Shown: piece by piece, positions 35,521 through 42,533 of the stretch
Layout: each line of letters starts with the position of its first letter
Position numbering within the stretch: the first letter of the stretch is position 1
Assembly (NCBI GenBank): GCA_001790515.1
Contig: MGCS01000013.1
Location: 86,874 to 150,873 of the forward strand
DNA from: Candidatus Saccharibacteria bacterium RIFCSPHIGHO2_12_FULL_44_22
GTDB lineage: Bacteria > Patescibacteriota > Saccharimonadia > Saccharimonadales > Saccharimonadaceae
DNA length: 64,000 bases
Direction of reading: 5' to 3'
Position numbers and translations under genes: made by a program
Notes under the pieces: model-generated
Seen by the model: only the letters and a program-made list of their open reading frames with translations
What the model was told of the DNA's origin: nothing
The model's database searches: none

Positions 35521-35607
35521 GCAGATGTGGCGGAATTGGTAGACGCGCTAGCTTCAGGTGCTAGTGCCCTTCGGGGCGTGGAGGTTCAAGTCCTCTCATC
35601 TGTACCA
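35521..35607 (+). tRNA. tRNA-Leu (anticodon CAG)
   Basis: An 87-nt class II tRNA with encoded CCA. The acceptor GCAGATG pairs with CATCTGT (G1-U72 wobble), with A73. The anticodon stem CTAGC/GCTAG holds TTCAGGT. The variable arm is GCCC-TTC-GGGGC-like, and the T arm is GGAGG-TTCAAGT-CCTCT. Confidence 0.95.
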
Positions 35608-35615
35608 AACATATG

Positions 35616-35642
35616 CACTTTCCGTGAGGAAAGTGTTTTTGT
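35616..35642 (+). terminator. Terminator of tRNA-Leu(CAG)
   Basis: CACTTTCC-GTGA-GGAAAGTG (35616-35635) followed by TTTTTGTTTT. Confidence 0.9.
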
Positions 35643-35698
35643 TTTATATAACCGTGACGGGCGTATTTATAGTCAAATTCTTTGCGTTGCCCTAGAGT

Positions 35699-35727
35699 TT
35701 GCAGAATTCCTACTAATATATTATAGT
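35699..35727 (+). promoter_or_regulatory. Promoter of the 232-aa membrane protein gene
   Basis: TTGCAG (35699-35704), a 17-nt spacer and TATAGT (35722-35727). The leader is about 30 nt and contains AAAGGAGA. Confidence 0.75.
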
Positions 35728-35764
35728 GAAAATTGTTCATCTCATGACTACGAAAGGAGAGATG

Positions 35765-36463
35765 ATGTACTTGCAAGTTGTTCGTCGCAACCCGGTAAGC
35801 GACTTGAATCCCTATGTCTATCACCACTGGATTATCGGCCGGTTTACAGAACGGCAGTTGCGATGGATTGAAAAGTTCAGCCATCGCACTCGCCGTGACT
35901 TACTTGGAGACCTTAGCCTCAGATGGGCGTTGCTTGGCAGTACTTCCACACTAGCTCTCTTTCCTCTAGGGATCAGCATCTCGCATGCTCTCCTTATTGC
36001 AGGAGTCGCAACCGTCATTGGTTTCGGCTTCCACCTGAGGTTCGCGCTGCGAGCGTGGAAAAATGCAGCGTCATACGTCCGCAACCGCGAGATGGTTGTC
36101 CGAGAGAGTGACGCCAGCTGGTCTGTTGTGCATGGAGTCATTGCCGGTAGGATTTTCAGCCATTTCGAGAGCGATGAAGTGTTGGCTCTGGACGATTTCT
36201 TTTGTAACGTCACCGATCACGACAAGCTTATGAGGAATCGGGAGCTTGAACTGAGCGACGAGGCGCGGATCGAGGCTGATCTCACGGCAAAGGTCAATGT
36301 ACTTGGTGAAGAGCTCCGCTATCGTAGAGAGTTCAACCAAGTGATGCTGGCGACGCATGCAGAGTATGTCGACAAAGCCGCAATTTTCGACAAGGTTGTT
36401 GCAAAGGAGCAACAGCAACAACTACATGAGTGCGTTGTTCAAGCACTCAATCAGCCCCACTAG
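35765..36463 (+). CDS. Uncharacterised two-helix membrane protein (232 aa)
   Basis: An orphan with a basic N-terminal region, two hydrophobic segments (about residues 57-75 and 80-98), and a long charged C-terminal part (about 110-232) that is rich in Glu/Arg/Leu and probably helical or coiled. I do not recognise the family. The second ATG of an ATGATG pair is chosen because GGAGAG then lies 5 nt upstream. It has its own promoter and a strong terminator, and its codon use is less AT-biased than its neighbours. Confidence 0.75.
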   Translation: MYLQVVRRNPVSDLNPYVYHHWIIGRFTERQLRWIEKFSHRTRRDLLGDLSLRWALLGSTSTLALFPLGISISHALLIAGVATVIGFGFHLRFALRAWKNAASYVRNREMVVRESDASWSVVHGVIAGRIFSHFESDEVLALDDFFCNVTDHDKLMRNRELELSDEARIEADLTAKVNVLGEELRYRREFNQVMLATHAEYVDKAAIFDKVVAKEQQQQLHECVVQALNQPH

Positions 36464-36505
36464 GTATCGAACGGATTGCTCTACCTAGTGGGGTAATCTG
36501 TTTTT
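36455..36505. terminator. Terminator overlapping a stop codon
   Basis: CCCCACTAGGTA pairs perfectly with TACCTAGTGGGG around a 15-nt loop, then TAATCTGTTTTT. The left arm contains the last codons and the TAG stop of the upstream gene. It also lies at the 3' end of the convergent membrane protein gene. Confidence 0.85.
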
Positions 36506-36531
36506 ATGGTGTTTTCCGCGCTTACTTTAAC

Positions 36532-37323
36532 TTATCCGACTATATATAACGCGGCCATCAGTAACACGAATGGAACAGCGAGTGAAACGTATGAAAGTAT
36601 GTGTGCTCGTGGCATCTGTAATTTCTTTTTAGCAATGCCAGTGTATGTCCCATATAACGTTGTCAAACTGCCAGTGGCGGATAGATTACCGCCGTACCCT
36701 AGTGTCAGTAGGTAAGGAATGTACTGCGATGCAAAGATTGTCAGCAAGCCTTTTTTAGTTAACCGCGTACTTTCTTCTAGCGCGGCGTTACCACGATATT
36801 TCTTGTTTTCAAAAAACAGCAGTCCGGCAAAAGAATAACGATAATATGCGACGACACCAGGAATGACGAATAGCACAGACCACAACGTGATTTTGATGTA
36901 CATCCATAGCATCAAAATAGTGTATGATCCGAATTGTCCCAGGGTTGCATTAAACGCTTCGCTGACGGTGACAGATTTTCCTTTTGATAACATGACGGCT
37001 GTGTATGACTGGATCCCATGAATCATCACCATGATGACGAATAGTGACAATGATATGATTAATACCATTCCGGCGTAAAGGGCGATCGTACTGGCGGGTG
37101 TGCTGATGAGTGATTGAATCGCTTGTTCGACTTGCGCTGGTTCTTTAAATTTTGCTTGCTGCGCCGTAATAAAGTTATTTCCTGTGATAACACAGACACT
37201 CGCGATGACAAGAACGACCGCTACGGTAATCGCCCTACTGACAACCAGAGTGACACCTTGCCACATTGCAACGAAAGGATTGATGCTGATCGGCTGTTCA
37301 ATAGGTATTTTTTCTTTGCTCAT
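36532..37323 (-). CDS. Multi-pass membrane protein (DUF975/YciC-like)
   Basis: A 263-residue integral membrane protein with about six hydrophobic helices: near 30-50, 78-102, 130-160 (two close helices), 195-215 and 240-262. The central FVIPGVVAYYRYSFAGLLFFENK segment followed by GNAALEESTRLTKKG resembles the DUF975/glycerophosphoryl-diester-phosphodiesterase membrane domain group. The function is unknown. TGC-TACACT on the minus strand lies 10 nt before the ATG. It is divergent from the SPOUT methylase at 37373, 49 nt apart. Confidence 0.75.
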   Translation of the reverse strand: MSKEKIPIEQPISINPFVAMWQGVTLVVSRAITVAVVLVIASVCVITGNNFITAQQAKFKEPAQVEQAIQSLISTPASTIALYAGMVLIISLSLFVIMVMIHGIQSYTAVMLSKGKSVTVSEAFNATLGQFGSYTILMLWMYIKITLWSVLFVIPGVVAYYRYSFAGLLFFENKKYRGNAALEESTRLTKKGLLTIFASQYIPYLLTLGYGGNLSATGSLTTLYGTYTGIAKKKLQMPRAHILSYVSLAVPFVLLMAALYIVG

Positions 37324-37372
37324 ATCTGTTACGAGTGTAGCACATTAGCCGACTGCTATACTGGTATAAGTT

Positions 37373-37987
37373 ATGAACGAATCGGAACGAATTATCGGTG
37401 TTGGACCCCATCCTCACCCATGGCCAACTGATGATCGGTTCGATCGCGAACTATTAGCCGTTGGTGATACGCGAAATGTCGTAGATAAATACCGTTATTG
37501 GTCGGTTGAGGCAATAAAAGCAGATATGGCAAGTCATGCAATTCCTCTGCATATTGCTATCGAAAACTGGCAACACGACAGTAATATCGGCACTATTGTG
37601 CGAACTGCAAATGCATTGAATGTTGAATGCGTTCATGTTATCGGGAAGCGCCACTGGAATCGACGAGGTGCAATGGTGACAGATCGATATTTGAACATTG
37701 AACATCATGCGTCGGTTGCGGATTTTGTGACGGCGGTGGGTCAACGAAAGATTATAGCAATCGACAATGTACCAGGTGCGAACATACTTTCGTCGTATGA
37801 ATTTCCCAAAAACGCAGTACTGGTGTTTGGTGGCGAAGGGCCAGGCCTTAGTGACGAACTGTTGAGCGTGAGTGCGACAAGTGTACAGATTGAACAAGAC
37901 GGGAGCACGCGGTCGATTAATGTTGGTGTCGCGGCGGGTATCGTCATGTATCAATGGGTGCGGCAACATAAACTGTTGTTAAAATAA
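37373..37987 (+). CDS. SPOUT-class (TrmH/SpoU) RNA methyltransferase
   Basis: A 204-residue ribose 2'-O-methyltransferase-like protein. SNIGTIVRTANAL (about 70-82) is motif 1, FGGEGPGLSDEL (about 152-163) motif 2 and SINVGVAAGIVMYQW (about 181-195) motif 3. It is distinct from the shorter paralogue at 3243-3731; its N-terminal 55 residues contain a PHPHPWP segment. The target RNA cannot be assigned. TGC-TATACT (37357-37362) is 10 nt before the ATG. Confidence 0.9.
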   Translation: MNESERIIGVGPHPHPWPTDDRFDRELLAVGDTRNVVDKYRYWSVEAIKADMASHAIPLHIAIENWQHDSNIGTIVRTANALNVECVHVIGKRHWNRRGAMVTDRYLNIEHHASVADFVTAVGQRKIIAIDNVPGANILSSYEFPKNAVLVFGGEGPGLSDELLSVSATSVQIEQDGSTRSINVGVAAGIVMYQWVRQHKLLLK

Positions 37988-38005
37988 GCAACGACTCAGA
38001 AATAA

Positions 38006-38034
38006 TTGACGTTCACGCAACTTTATGCTAATAT
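38006..38034 (+). promoter_or_regulatory. Promoter of the LPKTG surface protein
   Basis: TTGACG (38006-38011), a 17-nt spacer ending TGC, and TAATAT (38029-38034). AAGGAGAGG lies in the leader before the ATG. Confidence 0.75.
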
Positions 38035-38069
38035 TTAGTCAAAAGTTGTATAAGGAGAGGACGTATAGC

Positions 38070-39431
38070 ATGCGAGGCTTACGAAGTATAGTTAATCATT
38101 TTCGGTATATCAAAGACAACAATTTGCTTGTCATTGCATTTTTCACCCTTGGGCTATTGTCTTTTGGTGTTCTAGGACTGACAAAACAAGACAATGCAAT
38201 GGCGCTGACTCGCGATAATAGCGCAAATGCTATCATGACCGGGGGCGCAGCCGATGCGGCCGAGTTCCGTACAAAGTTCAACCAGAACGCACAAGGTGAT
38301 CTGCCAGCTATTTATGGCCATTACCGCATCCCTCGTGATATGCAAGTGGTACAGGGTCAATCGTTTCGTGACGGAACCGTCCGTGTTAATGGTCGTGTTG
38401 TAGCGACGAATGCACAGAGTATCGGTCGCCAGCCAATCAGCGGCAGCCATCCTATCAGCATCGCTGGCAAGACATATTACGAAACACCAAACAGTGCGGC
38501 GTTTATGAGCGATGGTTTGCCGACAATGGTAGCGCTTGATGCGGCTGGTAACTTCAAGTATGCGGTGATTAATGGATGTGGCAATCCTATCTATGCAACG
38601 CCAACGCCAACTCCACCAACACCTCCACCTGTCCAAGAAACACCCAAATATTCATGCACGAATATGACGATCAATCATATTAGCAACACCCGAAAGAGCT
38701 TTACTGCAACAGCTGCTGCATCCGGTGGCGCAACGATTACTGGCTATACGTTCACGTTTGGTGACGGTTCCACACAAGAATCAACTAACGCTACTGTTGA
38801 GCATGATTTCGCTCCAGGGTCATACACGACTCGTGTTACTGTCAAATTTAAAGTTGGCGACGAAACCAAGACGGATAGCGGTTCAAACTGCGTAAAATCA
38901 TTTAAAGTAGCGGCACCGGCCGAAGTAGCCTGTACATCACTGACTGCTATCAAACGATCGAATGCCGAAACGACATATGATTTCACGATTCAAAAAACGA
39001 ATACAAATGCGACATACGATGGTGCGACAATGGACTATGGTGATGGTCGTGTCGAACAGATCAGCGGCGTGAAGGCTTCTCATAAATACGACAAAGTCGG
39101 TACCTACACAATCACAGCGACACTAAAATTCTCGATCGACGGTGCAGTGCGTAACGTACAATGTCAGACACAGATTAGTGCAAACGCCTGCCCAACTAAT
39201 CCTAACCTGCCAAGCGACAGTCCTGACTGTGCTCCGTGTGAATACGATTCAACGTTGCCAAAAGATAGTCCAAAATGTGTTCCACCTGCAACGCCAAGTG
39301 TTCCAGAACTTCCAAAAACGGGTGCTGGCGACATGGTACTAAGCGGGTTTGGTGCGGGAAGCATGATTGTTTCTGCCTCGCTGTATCTCGGATCTCGCAA
39401 AGACTTTTTGATGACACTATTGAATCGCTAA
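38070..39431 (+). CDS. LPxTG-type surface protein with PKD-like domains
   Basis: A 453-residue exported protein. The N-terminus has a basic start and a hydrophobic helix (about 19-38) acting as signal or anchor. Residues about 50-175 form an unknown domain. Two PKD/Ig-like domains (about 195-285 and 290-375) each contain the family's Y-x-x-x-FGDGS or MDYGDG turn and a late H-x-F/Y strand. A Cys/Pro-rich linker follows. LPKTG (414-418), a hydrophobic stretch and RK near the end form a sortase sorting signal. It probably mediates contact with the host cell or the envelope. No sortase is in the window. The start follows AAGGAGAGG. Confidence 0.88.
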   Translation: MRGLRSIVNHFRYIKDNNLLVIAFFTLGLLSFGVLGLTKQDNAMALTRDNSANAIMTGGAADAAEFRTKFNQNAQGDLPAIYGHYRIPRDMQVVQGQSFRDGTVRVNGRVVATNAQSIGRQPISGSHPISIAGKTYYETPNSAAFMSDGLPTMVALDAAGNFKYAVINGCGNPIYATPTPTPPTPPPVQETPKYSCTNMTINHISNTRKSFTATAAASGGATITGYTFTFGDGSTQESTNATVEHDFAPGSYTTRVTVKFKVGDETKTDSGSNCVKSFKVAAPAEVACTSLTAIKRSNAETTYDFTIQKTNTNATYDGATMDYGDGRVEQISGVKASHKYDKVGTYTITATLKFSIDGAVRNVQCQTQISANACPTNPNLPSDSPDCAPCEYDSTLPKDSPKCVPPATPSVPELPKTGAGDMVLSGFGAGSMIVSASLYLGSRKDFLMTLLNR

Positions 39432-39452
39432 ACGTATAGCTATTCATATCTA

Positions 39453-39484
39453 AAAACCAGTCAGCTTTTGACTGGTTTTTATGT
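39453..39484 (+). terminator. Terminator after the LPKTG gene
   Basis: AAAAACCAGTCA/TGACTGGTTTTT, 12-bp stem with a 5-nt loop. Confidence 0.9.
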
Positions 39485-39497
39485 TTGAGCGCGTAGG

Positions 39498-39526
39498 TTG
39501 CGTATTTATTACGTATATGCTATAAT
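39498..39526 (+). promoter_or_regulatory. Promoter of the his-leader/hisS operon
   Basis: TTGCGT (39498-39503), a 17-nt spacer ending TGC, and consensus TATAAT (39521-39526). The predicted start falls at or within a base or two of the leader ORF ATG at 39533. Confidence 0.85.
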
Positions 39527-39532
39527 GAAGGT

Positions 39533-39586
39533 ATGAGTTACTTCACTATCCATCACTCGCATATGTTGCCGGAGCGAATCGGATAG
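39533..39586 (+). CDS. Putative histidine leader peptide (17 aa)
   Basis: The ORF encodes MSYFTIHHSHMLPERIG and begins 6 nt after a consensus -10, so it would be translated from a leaderless 5' end. Three of four consecutive codons (7, 8 and 10) are His. Sequence right after the His codons can pair with the terminator that follows (see 39568-39644), and the operon ends in hisS. Codons are CAT, CAC and CAT. This layout is that of amino-acid attenuators such as hisL, although the His run is short. It is an inference until tested. Confidence 0.7.
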   Translation: MSYFTIHHSHMLPERIG

Positions 39587-39644
39587 TTTCTTTTTAGTCA
39601 AAATAGTATACCTACGCCGAACATCGCTTCGGCGTATTTATTTG
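39568..39644 (+). promoter_or_regulatory. Putative transcription attenuator (antiterminator/terminator)
   Basis: The terminator form is TACGCCGAA (39613-39621) pairing perfectly with TTCGGCGTA (39628-39636), followed by TTTATTTG. The alternative form is GCCGGAGCGA (39568-39577, leader codons 12-15) pairing over 10 bp (one G-U) with TCGCTTCGGC (39624-39633), which is the loop and right arm of the terminator. The two forms exclude each other. A ribosome stalled at the His codons would leave 39568-39577 free and favour antitermination. One that reaches the stop would cover it and permit termination. Confidence 0.7.
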
Positions 39645-39680
39645 ACTTTCACTAGTAAAACAATGAAGAGGAATACTATT

Positions 39681-40388
39681 ATGAACGAAAAACTGACGAT
39701 TACACGCCAGAATATACAAGATTTGCAGCCTGTAGCACGCGGTATGGCGGATGCATATATGACGGCATTTGCCGGACCGCCTTGGTACGAAGTAACGCGC
39801 TGCATCGAGCAGCAATGCCCGCAAACCTATAGCTCAAACGCTATCGGCGACGACTGTGAATCATGCGGGCAGGTATTAGTAATGCCAGCCTATGACCAGT
39901 CGCAACTGCAAGAGGGTTGGCGATCGATTGTTGCAAATGAAGATGCGATGATTGAGGTTGACTTGTCGCGCACTGGAGTGCCGCTGCGCGCGACGATTGC
40001 GCGACCAACTGACGCAACCGAACTATATACGCGCAAATATAGCGATGTACCACAAATGCAATCGTGGATTAACCAAACACTGCCGACGGGCGAATTTGTA
40101 TGGATAGAGGATACATTTGCAAATCTAGCTATTAGTCCGAGGGGAAATTTAAATGGTCGCGGCCGAACGTTGGGTGCGATAGCAATGCGTTATGGTGCGA
40201 TGCAGATCGCGACGCGCACAAAGTCACCCGCTATTATTCGTGCGACAGGTCGAGATGCTGGTGATCGTACGAATTTGTATATTGGCACTGAATCGTTTGA
40301 TGCTTCTGTGCTGAGTAGAATAAGTATCGTGTCGGCTGTTCCTGATGCACGATCTGTATTAGTTGTTGCGCCACAGAAAGATCAATAA
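39681..40388 (+). CDS. Possible GNAT-like protein with zinc-ribbon insert
   Basis: A 235-residue cytoplasmic protein. AFAGPPWYE (about 29-37) resembles the N-terminal region of some GNAT acetyltransferases. A C-x4-C...C-x2-C arrangement (about residues 41-63) looks like a zinc ribbon inserted just after it. A later segment (RTLGAIAMRYGAMQIATR, about 167-184) could be the acetyl-CoA-binding region, but a clean R/Q-x2-G-x-G/A loop is not certain. The ATG is preceded by AGAGGAA. It is the first structural gene after the attenuator. Its stop overlaps the next ATG by one base (TAATG). Confidence 0.55.
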   Translation: MNEKLTITRQNIQDLQPVARGMADAYMTAFAGPPWYEVTRCIEQQCPQTYSSNAIGDDCESCGQVLVMPAYDQSQLQEGWRSIVANEDAMIEVDLSRTGVPLRATIARPTDATELYTRKYSDVPQMQSWINQTLPTGEFVWIEDTFANLAISPRGNLNGRGRTLGAIAMRYGAMQIATRTKSPAIIRATGRDAGDRTNLYIGTESFDASVLSRISIVSAVPDARSVLVVAPQKDQ

Positions 40389-41086
40389 TGAAAGTCCTTG
40401 TCATTGGTGGGATGCACGGGAATGAGACGCTGGGAATACGACTAGTTGCATCCCTGATAGATAATCCAATCAACGGGATTGATGCGATAATCGCCAATCC
40501 CAATGCAGTGCGGGCGGGTGTTCGATACATTGAAACTGATCTTAATCGTAGCTTTGGTGTACAAAACCCAGTATCGGATGAAGAAAAACGTGCATGCGAA
40601 CTGGATAGTATTGTTGACGAGTATGATATCGTGCTTGATTTTCACAATACGCAGACACCAACTAATAACTGTTGCTTTGTGGGTGTCGATTGTCTTCCGG
40701 TTCTGTATGACCAGGCGAAGCAACTAGGATTTGACGTTGTCATCGAGGCAACCTATGACTGTATTAATAAACATCACACTAATACATTGTCAATCGAAAT
40801 AAGCGTCGATGATGCATGGGATTCTGTCAGTTATTGGCGACGGCGACTTGAGCGGCTTGGTGATGGTGCGTCAATCGGTAAAAGTATTCAACTATATCGA
40901 TTTGACTCTCGAGTGACGTGGCAACAATTCGAGCAGAATCGATTTCGGGATTGGCGCCCATTCGTTGAACTGAATAATAATGATACGGCCGTTCTAGGCG
41001 GATCCGGCAGACTGGCGCCCATTTTCATTGGATCAAAGTTCACCCCATATTACGCGACACTCATTCGGTATATCAAACAGGTATAG
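40388..41086 (+). CDS. M14-type aspartoacylase/succinylglutamate desuccinylase family
   Basis: A 232-residue zinc carboxypeptidase-fold amidohydrolase. GGMHGNE (7-13) gives zinc ligands H10 and E13. DLNRSF (51-56) is the substrate-carboxylate Asn-Arg motif. LDFHNT (83-88) supplies the third zinc ligand H86. A possible catalytic Glu lies in LSIEIS (about 136-141). Family members remove acyl groups from N-acyl amino acids. It is shorter than AstE or aspartoacylase, with a reduced C-terminal domain. It is translationally coupled to the preceding gene and 54 nt before hisS. The N-acyl substrate is unknown. Confidence 0.82.
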   Translation: MKVLVIGGMHGNETLGIRLVASLIDNPINGIDAIIANPNAVRAGVRYIETDLNRSFGVQNPVSDEEKRACELDSIVDEYDIVLDFHNTQTPTNNCCFVGVDCLPVLYDQAKQLGFDVVIEATYDCINKHHTNTLSIEISVDDAWDSVSYWRRRLERLGDGASIGKSIQLYRFDSRVTWQQFEQNRFRDWRPFVELNNNDTAVLGGSGRLAPIFIGSKFTPYYATLIRYIKQV

Positions 41087-41140
41087 CAAACCGGTTAACC
41101 TTGCTAATAACAGATTAAAATGATAGGATAACAATAAATT

Positions 41141-42481
41141 ATGAGTTCACTTTCATCACAACCATACAAAGGCACGCGTGATTATTACCCGGCCGAAAAG
41201 CGCATTCAAAACTATATCTTTGCCACATGGCGACGTGTTGTGCAGCTGCATGGATACGAAGAATACGGCGCACCGATGCTCGAACCTCTCGAGGTATATA
41301 CCGCTAAGTCAGGCCAGGAACTTGCGGGCGAACAAACATACATGTTTACCGATCGCGGTGATCGTGTGGTTGCGATCCGCCCAGAGATGACGCCGAGTAT
41401 TAGTCGCATGGTGGCGGCTAGGCGCCAAGAATTAGGCTATCCAGCGCGGTTGTTTAGTATCGCAAACTTTATGCGCTATGAACGACCGCAGCGTGGACGT
41501 GAGCGCGAGTTTTGGCAACTAAATACCGATATTTTTGGAGTTGAGGGTGCACTGGCTGAAGCAGAAATAATCAGTCTTGGCGCAGAGATTATGGACGCAT
41601 TTGGCGCGACAAAAGATATGTATACCATTCGTATCAACAATCGTAAATTGATTGACTACATGTTGTCGCAGTACCTTGGGCTAGATGGCGTGCAATCGCA
41701 CATGATGATGAAGCTACTTGATCGTAAAGACAAGATCGACCGTGAAGAATTTACACGACAGGCTGTCGAAATATTTGGCACCGAAGTAGCGAACGAGTCG
41801 ATGAAACGGCTAGAGAGGTTATTGAGCGCACGATCAATGGCTGATTTGCCTGCCGATATTCAGCAAAGTGCTGCTGCACTTGAAATGAGAGACTTATTTG
41901 CACTGCTGCTGTCGGCTGGTGTGACAAACGCGGTGTTTGATGCGACATTGATGCGAGGACTTGATTATTATACGGGTACGGTGTTTGAAGTGTTTGACAC
42001 TGATCCAGAAAACAATCGTTCACTGTTCGGTGGCGGGCGTTATGACGGACTAGTCGGGTTGTTTGGCGCGGATCCAATTGCAACGGTTGGTATGGCACCT
42101 GGTCTGACAACGACAGAACTATTTCTTCGTTCGCACAATTTGCTCCCAGAGCTGATGTCAACAACAGAGGTTGGCATTGTCGTGATAGATAACACAGTAC
42201 TTGGGGCGCTTGACCTGGCAAAACGTTTGCGAAACGAGGGTGTGCGGGTTGAAGTGGACATATCAGGGCGCAAAATCGACAAACAGATCAAAGCAGTGAT
42301 CAAAAAGAACGTCCCGTTTATTATCTTTGTCGGTGAGAATGAACTTGCTGCTCAAATGTATCCGTTCAAAGATACAGTAACAACTAACGAAGAAGTGCTT
42401 AGTTTTGAGCGGATTGTTAGTAATGTCAAAGATCGTCGCCGCAAAGATGAAGACGATGAATTCGCTGAATTCTTTGATTAA
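41141..42481 (+). CDS. hisS: Histidyl-tRNA synthetase
   Basis: A class II synthetase that charges tRNA-His. The 446-residue protein has motif 1 (YGAPMLEPLEVY, about 42-53), motif 2 (FMRYERPQRGREREFWQLNTDIFG, about 110-133) and the two histidine-specific loops, with LMRGLDYYTGTVFEV (about 269-283) as HisA. Motif 3 is GGGRYDGLVGLFG (about 299-311). The anticodon-binding domain runs from about 345 to 425, followed by an acidic tail. It is third in the attenuator-controlled operon. A terminator after it is not obvious; tig has its own promoter. Confidence 0.96.
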   Translation: MSSLSSQPYKGTRDYYPAEKRIQNYIFATWRRVVQLHGYEEYGAPMLEPLEVYTAKSGQELAGEQTYMFTDRGDRVVAIRPEMTPSISRMVAARRQELGYPARLFSIANFMRYERPQRGREREFWQLNTDIFGVEGALAEAEIISLGAEIMDAFGATKDMYTIRINNRKLIDYMLSQYLGLDGVQSHMMMKLLDRKDKIDREEFTRQAVEIFGTEVANESMKRLERLLSARSMADLPADIQQSAAALEMRDLFALLLSAGVTNAVFDATLMRGLDYYTGTVFEVFDTDPENNRSLFGGGRYDGLVGLFGADPIATVGMAPGLTTTELFLRSHNLLPELMSTTEVGIVVIDNTVLGALDLAKRLRNEGVRVEVDISGRKIDKQIKAVIKKNVPFIIFVGENELAAQMYPFKDTVTTNEEVLSFERIVSNVKDRRRKDEDDEFAEFFD

Positions 42482-42496
42482 TATGTTGCTCTAAGT

Positions 42497-42525
42497 TTGA
42501 ACCAGATATCCGTATCTGTTATAGT
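42497..42525 (+). promoter_or_regulatory. tig promoter
   Basis: TTGAAC (42497-42502), a 17-nt spacer ending TGT and TATAGT (42520-42525). The ATG is 8 nt after the -10, so the message should be leaderless. Confidence 0.8.
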
Positions 42526-42533
42526 TAATTGTT

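Noticed and set aside
35561..35884. Minus-strand 107-aa ORF over tRNA-Leu(CAG) and its flank
   Set aside because: It is antisense to a well-folded tRNA and its terminator, and shows no codon bias of its own.
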